A DNA stretch of 64,000 bases from Geothrix edaphica (GCF_030268045.1 NZ_BSDC01000003.1:434001-498000), one strand, 5' to 3'. Shown: positions 29,346-40,690, numbered from the stretch's first letter. The notes: generated by a model not told the origin, from the sequence alone. Made by a program: numbers and translations.

Positions 29346-29363
29346 CCTCCGCCTCTGAATCCC

Positions 29364-30893
29364 TCAGCGCTCCGAACCCGCCAGGCGCCCCAACTCCAGC
29401 GCGAAGCGCACCTGCTGCATCAGGCCCGCCAGGTTCCAGTCGGCATGGTAGCGATCCGACGGCCGGTGGTAGTGGTTCATGAAGTCCGCCGCCTTGGCCT
29501 GGGCCGCGGCCTTGTCGCCCAGGTAGTCCCAGCCGCCGTCCAGCGAGAAGCCCGGCGACAGGGCGGGCACGCCGGCCTGCATGAAGGGGAAGTGGTCCGA
29601 GCGGAAGCAGAGGCCCGCGGGATCGGGCTTCGCCGGCGTGATCACCAGGCCCGAGGCGGCCGCCGCCCGGCTGCAGAGCGCGCGCGTGGCGGGATCGTCC
29701 GAGCCGAGGAGGCCGATGTCGCGGGTGGGCCCGACCACGTTGAGGCTCTCGAGGTTGATGACGAGCCGGGTCTGCGCCAGTGGCCGCAGGGGCGAGGCCA
29801 CGTAGGCCGAGGAGCCCAGCAGCCCCTGCTCCTCCCCGCAGGGGAAGAGGAACAGCACGCTGCGCGGGAGTGGCCGGGCCGCCAGCGCCTCCGCCAGGGC
29901 CAGGACCGCCGCGCAGCCGGAGGCGTTGTCCACGGCGCCATGGTAGATCGCGCCATCCGGCCCCGTGCCGAAGTGATCCCAGTGGGCCGAGTAGATCACG
30001 CACTCGGCCCGGAGGGCCGGGTCGGTACCCGGCAGGAGCCCGGCCACGTTCCACTGCTCCAGCGACCGCACGGCGGAGCGCAGCGTGCCCCTGGCCCGGA
30101 TGGGCAGGGACACGGGACGGAAGGCCCGGTTGTCGGCCCCGGCGGCCAGGGCCCGGAAATCCTGCCCTGCCGCGGCGAAGAGCCGGAGCGCGAAGGCCTC
30201 GGTGATCCAGCCCTGCATGGCGCCGGCCTGCCCCGAGCCCGCCCGCTGGAAGCGCTCCCCGCTCCAGCTGTTCCGGACCACGGTCCAGCCGTAGCCGGCG
30301 GAGGCGTCCGTATGCACCAGCAGGGCGCCGGCGGCCCCGCGGCGGCGGGCCTCCTCGAACTTGTAGGTCCACCGGCCCTGGTAGTTCTCGGGCTGGCAGC
30401 AGAGAGGCATGGGGGCCTCCCCCTTCCGGTCGCCCACGAGCATCACGAGCACCTTCCCCCGCACGTCCAGGCCCTTGTAGTCGTCCCGCCCTCCGGCCGC
30501 GATGCCGTGGCCCACGAAGACCAGGGGGGCATCCACGGCCAGGACGGGCTCGGCACTGGCGGCGCCCATCACGAGATCCGTGCCCAGCGCCGGCACCGAC
30601 ACCTGGCGGGGCCCCTCGAAGGCCAGGGTGCTGACGGCCGGATCCAGGCGGATGCCCGCCAGCCGAACCGCCTGGCGGTAGCTCGATCCATTCGCCGGCT
30701 GGAGGCCCAGCACCTGCAGCTGGGTCTCCAGGTAGCGCACGGCCAGTTCCCCGCCCCGCTGGCCGGTGCCCCGGCCCTCCAGCACATCGTCGGCCAAAAA
30801 GGCCAGGTGGGCCCGGAGGGCTCCTTCATCCACCGCGGACCGCTGGGCCAGCAGGGCGGAACAGGCGAGGGCAAGACAGAGGATGGTTCGCAC
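29364..30893 (-). CDS. Exported M28-family zinc aminopeptidase
   Basis: This 509-aa protein starts at the GTG at 30893, with GGAGG six bases upstream and a signal peptide beginning there (RTILCLALACSALLAQ). A PA-like insert lies at about residues 120-230 (PLVFVGHGIAAGGRDDYKG, GAAGALLVHT). The M28 catalytic core holds HWDHF, VDNASGCA, FPCGEEQGLLGS and NHYHRPSD, which together supply the two-zinc ligands and the general-base Glu. It removes N-terminal residues from peptides outside the cytoplasm. It is divergent from the tricorn-type protease. Confidence 0.92.
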   Translation of the reverse strand: MRTILCLALACSALLAQRSAVDEGALRAHLAFLADDVLEGRGTGQRGGELAVRYLETQLQVLGLQPANGSSYRQAVRLAGIRLDPAVSTLAFEGPRQVSVPALGTDLVMGAASAEPVLAVDAPLVFVGHGIAAGGRDDYKGLDVRGKVLVMLVGDRKGEAPMPLCCQPENYQGRWTYKFEEARRRGAAGALLVHTDASAGYGWTVVRNSWSGERFQRAGSGQAGAMQGWITEAFALRLFAAAGQDFRALAAGADNRAFRPVSLPIRARGTLRSAVRSLEQWNVAGLLPGTDPALRAECVIYSAHWDHFGTGPDGAIYHGAVDNASGCAAVLALAEALAARPLPRSVLFLFPCGEEQGLLGSSAYVASPLRPLAQTRLVINLESLNVVGPTRDIGLLGSDDPATRALCSRAAAASGLVITPAKPDPAGLCFRSDHFPFMQAGVPALSPGFSLDGGWDYLGDKAAAQAKAADFMNHYHRPSDRYHADWNLAGLMQQVRFALELGRLAGSER

Positions 30894-31030
30894 GGCGGCC
30901 TCCGGAACCCACCATACTTCAGCGGAAGCGGGAGCGATCAGGTTGTCCAAAGCAAGTGAACATCGGCCCTCAACCTTCCCGGCGGCTCGTGCGTAAGATG
31001 CCTGGACCCCTCAGGAACCCGGAGAGCCGT

Positions 31031-34000
31031 ATGCGCCTGTTGCCCTTCTTCGCCACTGCCCTCGTCGTGGCAGCCTCCGTCAACGCGGCGGCCCAGATCG
31101 ACGCCCGCCTGATCCGCTACCCCGATGTGTCGGCCACGCAGATCGTCTTCACCTACGCGAACGACCTCTGGCTCGTCCCCAAGGCCGGCGGCGTGGCCCA
31201 GCGGCTGTCCACACCCAAGGGCGAGGAGTCCTTCGCCCGCTTCTCGCCGGACGGCCGGGAGGTGGCCTTCAGCGGCAACTACGACGGGAACCTGGACGTC
31301 TACACCCTGCCCGTGACCGGCGGCGTCCCCACCCGGATCACCCACCACCCCATGCCCGACCGCATGGTGGACTGGGCGCCGGACGGCAAGGCCATCCTCT
31401 TCGCCTCGGGCATGGAATCCGGCAAGGACCGCTTCAACAAGCTCTTCACAGTGGCCAAGGGCGGCGGCCTGCCCCAGGCGCTGCCCCTGCCCTACGCCGA
31501 GTTCGGCGCCCTGTCGCCGGATGGGAAGGTCCTGGCCTACCAGCCCGTCGCCACGGACTTCCGCACCTGGAAGCGCTACCGCGGCGGCATGGCCTCGGAG
31601 ATCTGGTTCTACGACCTGGCGAAGAAGACCGCCAGCCGCCTGCCCAGCGAGGGTGGCTCCAACGACTCCCAGCCCATGTGGCACGGCGGGAAGCTCTACT
31701 TCCTCTCGGACCGGGACAGCGCCAAGCGGGCGAATGTCTGGTCCTACGACCTGGCCACAAAGGCCTTCAAGCAGATCACCTTCTTCAAGGACTACGACGC
31801 CCACTTCCCGGCCATCGGTCCCTCCGACATCGTGCTCGAAGCCGGCGGGCGGCTCCACCGCATCGAGCTGCCCTCCGAGAAGCTCGTGGAGGTGAAGGTC
31901 GAGGTCGTGACCGACCGCGCCACGCTGCGGCCCCGGGAGGAGAACGCCAGCAAGCTCATCAAGCACCCCACGCTCTCGCCCCAGGGCAAGCGCGTGCTCT
32001 TCGAGGCTCGCGGCGAGGTCTTCTCCGTGCCCGCGGAGAAGGGCTACGTCGTCAATCTCACGCGCACCTCCGGCGCCGCGGAGCGCCACCCCGCCCTCTC
32101 GCCGGACGGCAGGCAGTTGGCCTACTTCAGCGACCGCACGGGTGAGTACGAGCTGTACGTGCGGCCCGCGGACGGCTCCGGCCAGGAGCGCCAGGTCACG
32201 CACCTGGGCCCCGGCTTCCGCTACCGCATCACCTGGTCCCCGGATGGCAAGCAGGTGGTCTTCGCCGACCAGGCCATGCGCATCAACCTCTGCGACCTGA
32301 CCACCGGCAAGGTCCAGGCCGTCGACAAGGGGCTCTTCCTGTCCGAGGGCCCGCTTGAGGACTTCCGCGCCAGCTGGTCGCCGGACAGCCGCTGGTTCGC
32401 CTTCCCGCTCGACACCCCCAACCGCAACAGCGTGATCGTCCTCTACGACACGAAGACGGGCCAGCGGCACCAAGTGACCTCGCCCTTCTACAACGCCGGC
32501 GATCCCGCCTTCGATCCCGAGGGCAAGTACCTCTTCCTCAGCACGGGGCAGCAGTTCGCTCCCACCTACAGCGACCTGGACGGCACCTGGATCTACGCCG
32601 CGACCACCCGGCTGGCGGCGATCCCGCTCCGCAGGGACGTGACCTCGCCCACGGCCCCCCGCAACGATGCGGACGCGGCGAAGGACGACAAGAAGGAGGA
32701 GAAGAAGGAAGGCGGCAACGGCGCCGACAAGAAGGAGGAGGCCAAGAAGGAGGCCCCCAAGGCCGTGGAGATCGATCTTGAGGGCCTGGAGGCCCGGATG
32801 GTGCTGCTGCCCCCCGCCGCGGGCTACTACGCGGATCTGGCCGCCACCAAGGGCAAGCTGGTCTACCGCCGCGCCGCCCACATCAATCCCATGGCCGAGA
32901 GCGTCACGGCCACGCTGTACACCTACGACCTGGAGGAGCGTGAGGAGAAGGCCGTGCTGGCGGATCTGGATGGCGCCATGCTCAGCGGTGACGGCAAGAA
33001 GGTGCTGGTCAACCGGAAGCAGGAGTACGCCCTCATCGACCTCAAGCCCGAGCAGAAGTTCGAGAAGAAGCTCCCCACCACCGAGCTGATGATGACGGTG
33101 GACCCCCAGGCCGAGTGGCAGCAGATCTTCAACGATGCCTGGCGTCTGGAGCGCGACATGTTCTACGACCCCGGCATGCACGGGGTGGACTGGAAGGCCA
33201 TGAAGGCCCGCTATGGCCAGCTCCTCAAGGACTGCGTGACCCGCGAGGACGTGAACTTCGTCATCGGCGAGCTCATCGCCGAGCTGAACGCCTCCCACGC
33301 CTACCGGGGCGGCGGCGACCAGGAGCTGCCGGCCCGCCTCGGCGTGGGCCTGCTGGGCGCGGACTTCACCCTGGAGCACGGCGCCTACCGCTTCAAGACC
33401 ATCCTGCGCGGCGCGCCCTGGGATGCCCAGACCCGCGGCCCCCTGGCCCAGCCCGGCCTCCAGGTGAAGGAGGGCGACTACCTCCTGGCCGTGAACCGCA
33501 CCCCGCTCGATCCCCGCACGGATCCCTGGGCGGCCTTCCAGGGGCTGGCGGGCAAGACCGTGCTGCTCACCGTCAATGACAAGCCCTCCCTGGACGGCGC
33601 CCGGGACCTCCTGGTGGAGACCGTGGCCAACGACTACCCGCTGCGCTACTGGGCCTGGATCGAGGCCAACCGGAAATACGTGGAGAAGGCCTCCGGCGGC
33701 CGCATCGGCTACGTCTACGTGCCCGACACGGGCATCGGCGGCCAGAACGACCTGGTGCGCCAGTTCCGCGGCCAGTGGGACAAGGCCGGCCTGATCATCG
33801 ACGAGCGCTTCAACAGCGGCGGCCAGATCCCGGACCGGTTCATCGAGATGCTGGGCCGCAGGACCCTGAACTACTGGGGCGTGCGCGACGGCAAGGACTG
33901 GCAGTGGCCCCAGATCGCCCCCAACGGCGCCATGGCCATGCTCATCAACGGCTGGAGCGGCTCCGGCGGCGACCTCTTCCCCCACTACTTCCGCCAGGCC

Positions 34001-34303
34001 GGCCTCGGTCCCCTCATCGGCCGCCGCACCTGGGGCGGACTCATCGGCATCAGCGGGGCTCCCGCCCTCATCGATGGCGGCAACGTGACCGTGCCCACCT
34101 TCGGGATCTACTCGAAGGAAGGCAAGTGGATCGTCGAGGGCCACGGCGTGGAGCCCGACATCGAAGTGATGGACGATCCCGCGCTCCTGGCCCAGGGCCG
34201 GGATCCCCAGCTGGACCGTGCCATCCAGGAAGTGGAAGCGGCAATCAAGAAGAACCCGCCCATGGCCACGCCCAAGCCCAGCTATCCCAACCGCGCCAAC
34301 TAG
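31031..34303 (+). CDS. Tricorn-type S41 peptidase, exported
   Basis: This 1090-aa protein has signal peptide RLLPFFATALVVAASVNAAA; the ATG at 31031 follows GGAGAG. Beta-propeller repeats cover about residues 25-540 (FARFSPDGREVAFSGNYDGN, LAYFSDRTGEYELYV, RITWSPDGKQVVFAD). A Lys/Glu-rich linker occupies about 545-580. The core, PDZ and S41 catalytic domains follow, with His756 in ASHAYRGGGD and probable nucleophile Ser978 in GWSGSGGDLFP, where the residue after Ser is Gly rather than the Asp of archaeal tricorn. It cuts oligopeptides processively; the signal puts it in the periplasm. It is divergent from the M28 peptidase, a likely metabolic partner. Confidence 0.93.
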   Translation: MRLLPFFATALVVAASVNAAAQIDARLIRYPDVSATQIVFTYANDLWLVPKAGGVAQRLSTPKGEESFARFSPDGREVAFSGNYDGNLDVYTLPVTGGVPTRITHHPMPDRMVDWAPDGKAILFASGMESGKDRFNKLFTVAKGGGLPQALPLPYAEFGALSPDGKVLAYQPVATDFRTWKRYRGGMASEIWFYDLAKKTASRLPSEGGSNDSQPMWHGGKLYFLSDRDSAKRANVWSYDLATKAFKQITFFKDYDAHFPAIGPSDIVLEAGGRLHRIELPSEKLVEVKVEVVTDRATLRPREENASKLIKHPTLSPQGKRVLFEARGEVFSVPAEKGYVVNLTRTSGAAERHPALSPDGRQLAYFSDRTGEYELYVRPADGSGQERQVTHLGPGFRYRITWSPDGKQVVFADQAMRINLCDLTTGKVQAVDKGLFLSEGPLEDFRASWSPDSRWFAFPLDTPNRNSVIVLYDTKTGQRHQVTSPFYNAGDPAFDPEGKYLFLSTGQQFAPTYSDLDGTWIYAATTRLAAIPLRRDVTSPTAPRNDADAAKDDKKEEKKEGGNGADKKEEAKKEAPKAVEIDLEGLEARMVLLPPAAGYYADLAATKGKLVYRRAAHINPMAESVTATLYTYDLEEREEKAVLADLDGAMLSGDGKKVLVNRKQEYALIDLKPEQKFEKKLPTTELMMTVDPQAEWQQIFNDAWRLERDMFYDPGMHGVDWKAMKARYGQLLKDCVTREDVNFVIGELIAELNASHAYRGGGDQELPARLGVGLLGADFTLEHGAYRFKTILRGAPWDAQTRGPLAQPGLQVKEGDYLLAVNRTPLDPRTDPWAAFQGLAGKTVLLTVNDKPSLDGARDLLVETVANDYPLRYWAWIEANRKYVEKASGGRIGYVYVPDTGIGGQNDLVRQFRGQWDKAGLIIDERFNSGGQIPDRFIEMLGRRTLNYWGVRDGKDWQWPQIAPNGAMAMLINGWSGSGGDLFPHYFRQAGLGPLIGRRTWGGLIGISGAPALIDGGNVTVPTFGIYSKEGKWIVEGHGVEPDIEVMDDPALLAQGRDPQLDRAIQEVEAAIKKNPPMATPKPSYPNRAN

Positions 34304-34313
34304 CTCCTTCTCA

Positions 34314-34343
34314 GGCTGCGCCCCGCGACCGCGGGGCGCAGCC
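34314..34343. terminator. Bidirectional hairpin between the tricorn and DLH genes
   Basis: GGCTGCGCCCCGC, a GACC loop and the exact complement form a perfect 13-bp stem, 10 bases after the tricorn stop and 12 bases from the stop of the convergent hydrolase gene. Confidence 0.7.
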
Positions 34344-34355
34344 CTGTACGGACGG

Positions 34356-35114
34356 CTAGAAGATCTCCTTGAAGAGGTCCTTCATGTGCTGCCAGCTGCG
34401 GCGATGGGCGGCCTCGTTGTAGGCGGCGCCCTTCGAGTTGTCGCTGCCGGCCTCCTTCTGCGTGAAGGCGTGGACGGCGCCCGCATAGGCCACGAACACG
34501 TAGTCGGCCTTGGAGGCGCGCATCTCCTCCTGGAAGGCGGCCACATCCTTGGCGGGCACGAAGGGATCGTCCGCACCGTGGCAGACCAGCACCTTGGCGG
34601 TGACGGGACCGGGCTGGAAGCCCGCGGGCACATCCAGACCACCGTGGAAGGACACCACGCCCTTCACGGGCAGGCCGGCCCGCGCAGCCTCCAGGGCCCC
34701 GGTGCCACCGAAGCAGAAGCCGATGACAGCCAGGCGCGAGGCATCCACGCCCTTCTGGGCCTTCAGCGCGTCGAGGGCCGCGGCGATGCGACGCCGGTAG
34801 AGCGCCCGGTCGCCCTTGTAGGCGCCGGCCAGCTTGCCGGCCTCGGCGGTGCTCGCGGGGCGCACGCCTTCGCCGTAGATGTCTGCCGCCAGGGCCACGT
34901 AGCCCAGCTTGGCCAGCTCATCCGAGACCTTGCGCTCGTGGTCCGTGAGCCCCATCCACTGGTGGATGACCACCACGCCGGGCGCCTTGCCCTTCGCGGC
35001 GGCGGCCTTCGACAGGTAGCCCGCCAGCTTCGTGGCGCCGTCCGAGTAGGTGAGCGGCTGGCCCGCGAACACGGGCAGGGCGGCGAGGGAGAGGGCGAGG
35101 GCGGCAGCGCGCAT
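34356..35114 (-). CDS. Exported dienelactone hydrolase-family protein
   Basis: This 252-aa alpha/beta hydrolase has a signal peptide (RAAALALSLAALPVFAG). The catalytic Cys134 in IGFCFGGTG replaces Ser, as in dienelactone hydrolases. The Asp lies in GADDPFVPAKD (about 182-183) and the His is His215 in GAVHAFTQKEAG. VVIHQWMGLTDHERKVSDEL fits the family's N-terminal part. The true substrate of secreted members is generally unknown. The frame continues far upstream of 35114 without domain content; the signal peptide sets the start. Confidence 0.9.
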   Translation of the reverse strand: MRAAALALSLAALPVFAGQPLTYSDGATKLAGYLSKAAAAKGKAPGVVVIHQWMGLTDHERKVSDELAKLGYVALAADIYGEGVRPASTAEAGKLAGAYKGDRALYRRRIAAALDALKAQKGVDASRLAVIGFCFGGTGALEAARAGLPVKGVVSFHGGLDVPAGFQPGPVTAKVLVCHGADDPFVPAKDVAAFQEEMRASKADYVFVAYAGAVHAFTQKEAGSDNSKGAAYNEAAHRRSWQHMKDLFKEIF

Positions 35115-35246
35115 GGGACCTCCGGGATGGGAGACCGATCCTATAGCTGTTTGAACTGGAATTCCAGGCCGGAGGGTTTCCGGCCGAAGAGAGAGGGGTG
35201 GTCCATTCGCGGCCCCTCCGCGGAACCGGCCTCTCAGGACCCAAGC

Positions 35247-37183
35247 ATGGCAACCTCCCTCCTTTCCGACGTCGAATGTGAAACCCAACGGCGGCTGACC
35301 GATCAGCTCTTCAGGAACGCCCCTTTCACCTGGGCCGCCCATCTGGTCAACGCCGCCCTGCTGGCCGGGGTGAACGCCACCCAGGGCGCCCCGCCGTGGC
35401 TGGCCGCGGGCTGGTGGGCGCTGATCGCTGCAGCGGGCACCGCCCGCTACGCGCTGGCCCGGCACCACGCCATCTCCCCGAACGCCGAGACGCCCCTGGC
35501 CTGGCAGCGGCGCTATGTGCGGGCCACGGCCTTCCTGTCCGCCAGCTGGGGCGCGGGCGCCCTCCTGTTCGTGTTCACCGGCGGCGAAGGGGCGCGGTTG
35601 TTCACGGGCCTGGTGGTAGCCGGGATGGTCGCCGGCGTGATGCCGCTCCTGGTCTCCGTCCCGGCGGCCCTCCGGACCTTCGTGGCGCTGGCCGGCCTGC
35701 CCATGGCGGCCGCGGTCCTGATCAAGGCCCACACCCCCGTCCAGTGGGCCTTCGGGTTCACGAGCCTCGTCTTCATGGGCTACATCCTCTCGGGAGCCAA
35801 GCACCTGCACAGGATGCTCGAGGTCTCGATCCGGCTGGGTCTGGAGCAGGGCCGCCTCGCCGAGAGCCTCGAGCAGGCCCACGCGGCCGCGGCCCGGGCC
35901 CTCGCGGATCGGAAGGACCTGGAAGAGGCCATGCGCCGGGAGCGTGATTTCGCGGAAGGGCTGATCGACACGGCCCAGGCCATCGTCATCGTCCTCGACC
36001 TGGAGGGGCGGATCCTCCGCCTCAACCACTTCATGGAGGAGCTCTCGGGCTACGCCCGATCGGAACTCCAGAACGCCGACTGGTTCGCCATCTTCCCGCC
36101 GGAGTCGGAGCAGGACGAGGCCCGGGCGCGCTTCCTGGAGGCGGTCGCCGGAGGGCGGAGCACCGCGAACACCAGCGAGATCATCGCCCGGGATGGGCAC
36201 AGGATCCTGGTGGAGTGGCACGACAAGCCCCTCAGGGATGCCGACGGCGCCATCATCGGTCTGCTGGCCCTCGGCCAGGATGTCACCGAGCGGGAGAGGC
36301 TGGCGGAGTCCCAGCGCCTCCTGTCCGCCGCGGTCGAGCAGAGCGTCGCCTCCATCGTCATCACCGACACCCACGCCGACATCCAGTTCGTCAACGCGGG
36401 CTTCACCCGGTCCACGGGCTACACGCTGGCGGAATCGATCGGCCAGAATCCCCGCATCCTCAAGTCCGGCCACACCCCCCGGAAGACCTTCGAGGACATG
36501 TGGGCCGCCCTCGACCGGGGGCTTCCCTGGGAAGGGGAGCTGGTCAACCGGAAGAAGAACGGCGAGGAGTATTGGGAGCTGGCCCGCATCTCCCCCGTCG
36601 TGGATGCCAGCGGCCGGACGACGCACTACCTCGCCGTCAAGGAGGACATCACCCAGCGCAAGGCCATGGAGGCGGAGCTGCAGCGCCTGGCCACCACGGA
36701 TCCCCTCACGGGCGTGGCCAACCGCCGCCGCTTCCTCCAGGAGATGGACCTGGAGCTGGCCCGCCACAAGCGCTTCCATAAGCCCGCAGCCTTCCTGCTG
36801 CTGGATCTCGACCACTTCAAGCAGGTGAACGACACCCACGGCCACGCCACCGGGGACCTCGCGCTCAAGCACCTCGCGGAGCTGGCCCGCCTGCGGCTGC
36901 GCCGGCTGGACCTCTTCGGCCGCCTGGGCGGGGAGGAGTTCGGCATCCTGCTCCCGGGCACAGGCCAGGCGGGCGCCATGGCCTTGGCCGAGCACTTCCG
37001 GAGCCAGGTGGCGCACACGCCGGTCCAGTCCAGCGCGGGTCCCATCACCCTGACGGTGAGCATCGGCCTGACCACCTTCGACGCAGGCGATGCCGCTCCC
37101 GATGCCATCCTGGCCCGGGCCGACGCCGCCCTCTACAGCGCCAAGGAGGGCGGTCGGAACCGGGTGGTGGAAAATCCGGCGGG

Positions 37184-37205
<22 letters not shown>
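35247..37205 (+). CDS. Membrane diguanylate cyclase with two PAS domains
   Basis: This 652-aa protein has about six membrane helices at residues 25-190 (MASE-like: [38 protein letters not shown]). A coiled coil at about 195-230 leads to PAS 1 at 232-345 ([20 protein letters not shown]) and PAS 2 at 355-475 ([20 protein letters not shown]). The GGDEF domain has GGEEF at 561-565 and an RRLD inhibitory site five residues before it. It should make c-di-GMP under control of PAS and membrane inputs. Its last 22 bases overlap the 3' end of dut on the other strand. Confidence 0.92.
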
Positions 37206-37639
<434 letters not shown>

Positions 37640-37792
37640 GGTCCCAGGTTCCCAGGCGGGGACGGGGCGGCGCAAAGGGAAATCCCAGGTCCGCTGCCGG
37701 GCGGGACCCTGCGCTTCCTTGGCCGGGGCCCGGGCCCCGCGTAGACTCGACCTCTGGCCCGGGCATCCCGGGCCGTCCTGTTCAGGAGGGTC

Positions 37793-38923
37793 ATGGCCCG
37801 CGCCGGCCAACGATGGTCCGTACCGCGCCTCCTGGTGCTCGCTCCAGCCGCCTTCCTGGCCTGCCAGCGCGAGGATCCGCAGATCCGCGTCCTGACCGAG
37901 CAGGCGGCCCAGGCCGACGAGGCGGGCCGGCAACTCCGGCAGGCCTGGAGCGCCCAGTTCCGGCGGCTGGCCCTGGTCGGGGTCCGGAACCTCCGCCTGG
38001 ATGCCAGTCCCATGCTGCTGACGGCGGAGCAGAAGCACGCCCTGGAGGCGCGGCTCCGCACCGAGCGGGACAGCTCCCGACGGGGCCTCCTCCAGGAGAT
38101 CCTGGACAAGGAGGCGGAGCTCCAGGCGCTGAGCGACCGGCTCATGGGCCTCAAGACGGCGCTCCCCCCGCCGGAGATCGCCCGGGCCAACGACAGCCAC
38201 TACGGGCTGGCCCTGCGCTTCCTCAAGGGCCGGGGCCTCCCGGAGGAGGCGGCCCGGCAGGCGCTCAGCCATGTGCCCCTGTCCGAGCGCCTGGCTCCGG
38301 GCTTCGAGGTCTACCACTTCTACGTCCACGGCGAGTACGGCACCTGGGTCTCCCAGGGCGGGGCGGCGATCGCGCCCCGGGACCTGGACCGCCAGGAGCC
38401 GGACCCCCTCCCGCGCCAGCGCGACGCCGCGGTGGCCGCCAGCCGGCGACTCCAGAGACAGCTCGGCGTCCTGGAGAACCAGAAGCGGGAGATCGAGCGG
38501 GAGATCTCCAGCATCCAGGCGGAGCGGCTGGGCTTTCTCGAAGGCCAGGCCCGGCTCCAGTGGGAGAACGCCGACCAGCTGGCCCGGCTGAATTCCCTGC
38601 ACTACCGGGTGGGCGGACGGGCCGCGCTGGAGGCGGAGGGGATCATCGAAGTCCCCCTGTTCGGTCTCGACCACTCGGGCCCGAAGTGGCGGGATGCGGA
38701 CTTCACCCAGCACCTGGACCTCCGCACCGGCGCCTCCCTCGTCATCCGGGCCCAGGACCTGGGCCTGAAGCGCATCGGCAAGGTGATCGTCGTTCCGGGC
38801 TCCCTCCTTGCCGGCGAGCACTACCGCCTGACCCTCGGGGCCGACGGTCAGACCGCCACGGTGGACCTCCTCGCCCCCTCCCGCTTCAAGAACGAGAAGG
38901 TGGTGTTCGCCGTCGAGGAGTGA
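37793..38923 (+). CDS. Coiled-coil lipoprotein of unknown function
   Basis: This 376-aa protein has a lipoprotein signal ([14 protein letters not shown], Cys24). Helical and coiled-coil segments lie at about 30-130 ([36 protein letters not shown]) and 205-265 ([20 protein letters not shown]). A C-terminal beta-rich part ([36 protein letters not shown]) could be a small barrel or Ig-like domain. I do not recognise a family. It has GTCATGG at the start and a modest GGAGG just upstream. Confidence 0.75.
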   Translation: MARAGQRWSVPRLLVLAPAAFLACQREDPQIRVLTEQAAQADEAGRQLRQAWSAQFRRLALVGVRNLRLDASPMLLTAEQKHALEARLRTERDSSRRGLLQEILDKEAELQALSDRLMGLKTALPPPEIARANDSHYGLALRFLKGRGLPEEAARQALSHVPLSERLAPGFEVYHFYVHGEYGTWVSQGGAAIAPRDLDRQEPDPLPRQRDAAVAASRRLQRQLGVLENQKREIEREISSIQAERLGFLEGQARLQWENADQLARLNSLHYRVGGRAALEAEGIIEVPLFGLDHSGPKWRDADFTQHLDLRTGASLVIRAQDLGLKRIGKVIVVPGSLLAGEHYRLTLGADGQTATVDLLAPSRFKNEKVVFAVEE

Positions 38924-39061
38924 CCCCCCGCTGGCTGGGCCGGGATGGAGCGGATACCCTGGAGGCTCGCGCTCCCTGCCGGCGGACATGCACCCGATGC
39001 GGGTCCGGCCAGGCGCCTTCCGAGCGGGCCCCAACCCGCTCCCGACCTCAGGGATCCCCCC

Positions 39062-39604
39062 ATGTCCTCCGTCTTCGGCCACGCCCTGGCCGGCCTCACG
39101 ATCAGCGCAGCCTTCCACCAGGGCCGACCGCCCCGCCGGGTCCTGGCTTTCGGAACGGCCTGCGCCGTGGCCCCGGACCTGGACTGGTTCACCACCTTCC
39201 TCGGGCTCGATGGCACCAGCCTGGCCCACCGGGGCATGAGCCACTCCCTCCTCGCCCTGCTGCTCCTGGCCGCCACGGCCATGCTGATGGGGTTCCGGTC
39301 CCAGCTCCGCAGCCCCCGCCTCTGGGCCTGCCTGCTGTCCGCCGCCCTGTCCCACAGCCTGCTGGACGCCTGCACGTTCGGGGGGACCGGCGTGGCCTTC
39401 CTGCTGCCCTTCTCCGAGGCGCGGTTTGTCTGCGTCTGGCAGCCCATCTTCGTGTCGCCCATCCCCCTCTCGGGAAAGCTCCTCGACTGGCTGCTGTTCT
39501 CCCTGGGCACCGAAGTCGTGTGGATCGGCGGCCCGGCCCTGCTGGTGCTCGGCGTGCCCCGGGCCTTCCAGTGGCTGCGGAGGCGCTCCGAGGAGACGCC
39601 CTGA
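39062..39604 (+). CDS. YdjM/DUF457-type membrane metal-dependent hydrolase
   Basis: This 180-aa inner membrane protein starts at the ATG at 39062. Metal-binding motifs are FGHALAG near the N-terminus, [15 protein letters not shown] and [13 protein letters not shown], separated by about four membrane helices. Enzymatic activity is inferred from the conserved His/Asp pattern only; the E. coli member YdjM is a DNA-damage-inducible membrane protein. It converges with rlmN, ten bases apart. Confidence 0.82.
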   Translation: MSSVFGHALAGLTISAAFHQGRPPRRVLAFGTACAVAPDLDWFTTFLGLDGTSLAHRGMSHSLLALLLLAATAMLMGFRSQLRSPRLWACLLSAALSHSLLDACTFGGTGVAFLLPFSEARFVCVWQPIFVSPIPLSGKLLDWLLFSLGTEVVWIGGPALLVLGVPRAFQWLRRRSEETP

Positions 39605-39613
39605 TCCAGCCGC

Positions 39614-40690
39614 TCAGCGGCCCTTCACCAGCTGCCCGCAGGCGCCCTGCACATCGCGGCCGCGGCTGCGGCGGACGGTGACGAAGCAGCCGCGGGCCTT
39701 CAGCCACTCGGCGAACTGCTGCACGCGATCCTCGCCGGGCTCGCGGAAGGCGCTGGCGGCATGCTCGTTCATGGGGATGAGGTTCAGGTTGTGGCCGCTG
39801 CGCAGGTCGCCCAGCCAGTCCGCCAGACGTTGCGCGTCGGCTTCGGTGTCGTTTTCGCCGGCGATGAGCACGTACTCGAAACAGAACTTCTCGCCGCGCT
39901 TGGGGCCCCAGTCGTCCAGGGCCCGCCGCAGCCGCGCCAGGTTCCAGACGCGGTTCACGGGCATGGTGCGGCTTCTCGACTCGTCGGTGGTGGCGTTGAG
40001 GCTGAGGGCCAGCAGGGGCCGGGGCTCCAGCTTCGCCAGCTTCTCGATGCCGCTCACCAGGCCCGAGGTGCTCACGGTGATGCGGTTCTTCCCCAGGCCC
40101 AGGCCCGCCGGGTGGCACATGAGGCGGATGGCGCGGTGCAGGTGGTCGAGGTTGTGCAGGGGCTCGCCCATGCCCATGAACACGAGCGTGAGCTCATGGC
40201 CGCGGTCGGGCCCGAGGGCTGACATGAGCGCCAGCACCTGACCCAGGATCTCGCCGGGCTGGAGGTTGCGCAGGATGCCCATGCTGCCGGTGGCGCAGAA
40301 GGTGCAGCCCATGGCGCAGCCCACCTGGCTGGAGATGCAGTAAGTCACGCGGGGATTCCGCACCTTGCGCGGCATGTGGACGGCCTCGATGCGCTTGCCG
40401 TCCGCCAGCTCCAGGGCCAGCTTGGTGGAGCCGTCCGACGAGGGCTGCCGTTCCGCGAGGCGCGGCAGGCGCAGGTCCGCCACGCCCTCCAGCCAGCGGC
40501 GGATGCCCGAGCCCAGGTCCGGCGCGCCGTCCCTCCAGGTCCAGGGCCGGTGCAGGCGCTTGAAGGTCTCCAGCGCGCTGCCCGGGCACCCGAGCGCAGC
40601 CAGATCCTCAGGGAACAGCGACCAGGCCGAAGGAAGCCCCTCCCGCTCGGGGGCGGGGCGGTCCCAGGGCATGGGCGCGGTGTTCGTCAT
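39614..40690 (-). CDS. rlmN: Dual-specificity 23S rRNA / tRNA adenine-C2 methyltransferase RlmN
   Basis: This 358-aa radical-SAM enzyme methylates A2503 of 23S rRNA and A37 of some tRNAs. The Fe-S triad is in CAMGCTFCATGS. GMGEPLHNLDHL and ITVSTSGLVSGI fit the core. The second methyl-carrying Cys is in GACGQL near the C-terminus. The N-terminal helical domain (residues 1-70) is shorter and more divergent than in E. coli. It lies 29 bases after the DMT transporter gene on the same strand and may be the last gene of that operon. Confidence 0.94.
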   Translation of the reverse strand: MTNTAPMPWDRPAPEREGLPSAWSLFPEDLAALGCPGSALETFKRLHRPWTWRDGAPDLGSGIRRWLEGVADLRLPRLAERQPSSDGSTKLALELADGKRIEAVHMPRKVRNPRVTYCISSQVGCAMGCTFCATGSMGILRNLQPGEILGQVLALMSALGPDRGHELTLVFMGMGEPLHNLDHLHRAIRLMCHPAGLGLGKNRITVSTSGLVSGIEKLAKLEPRPLLALSLNATTDESRSRTMPVNRVWNLARLRRALDDWGPKRGEKFCFEYVLIAGENDTEADAQRLADWLGDLRSGHNLNLIPMNEHAASAFREPGEDRVQQFAEWLKARGCFVTVRRSRGRDVQGACGQLVKGR

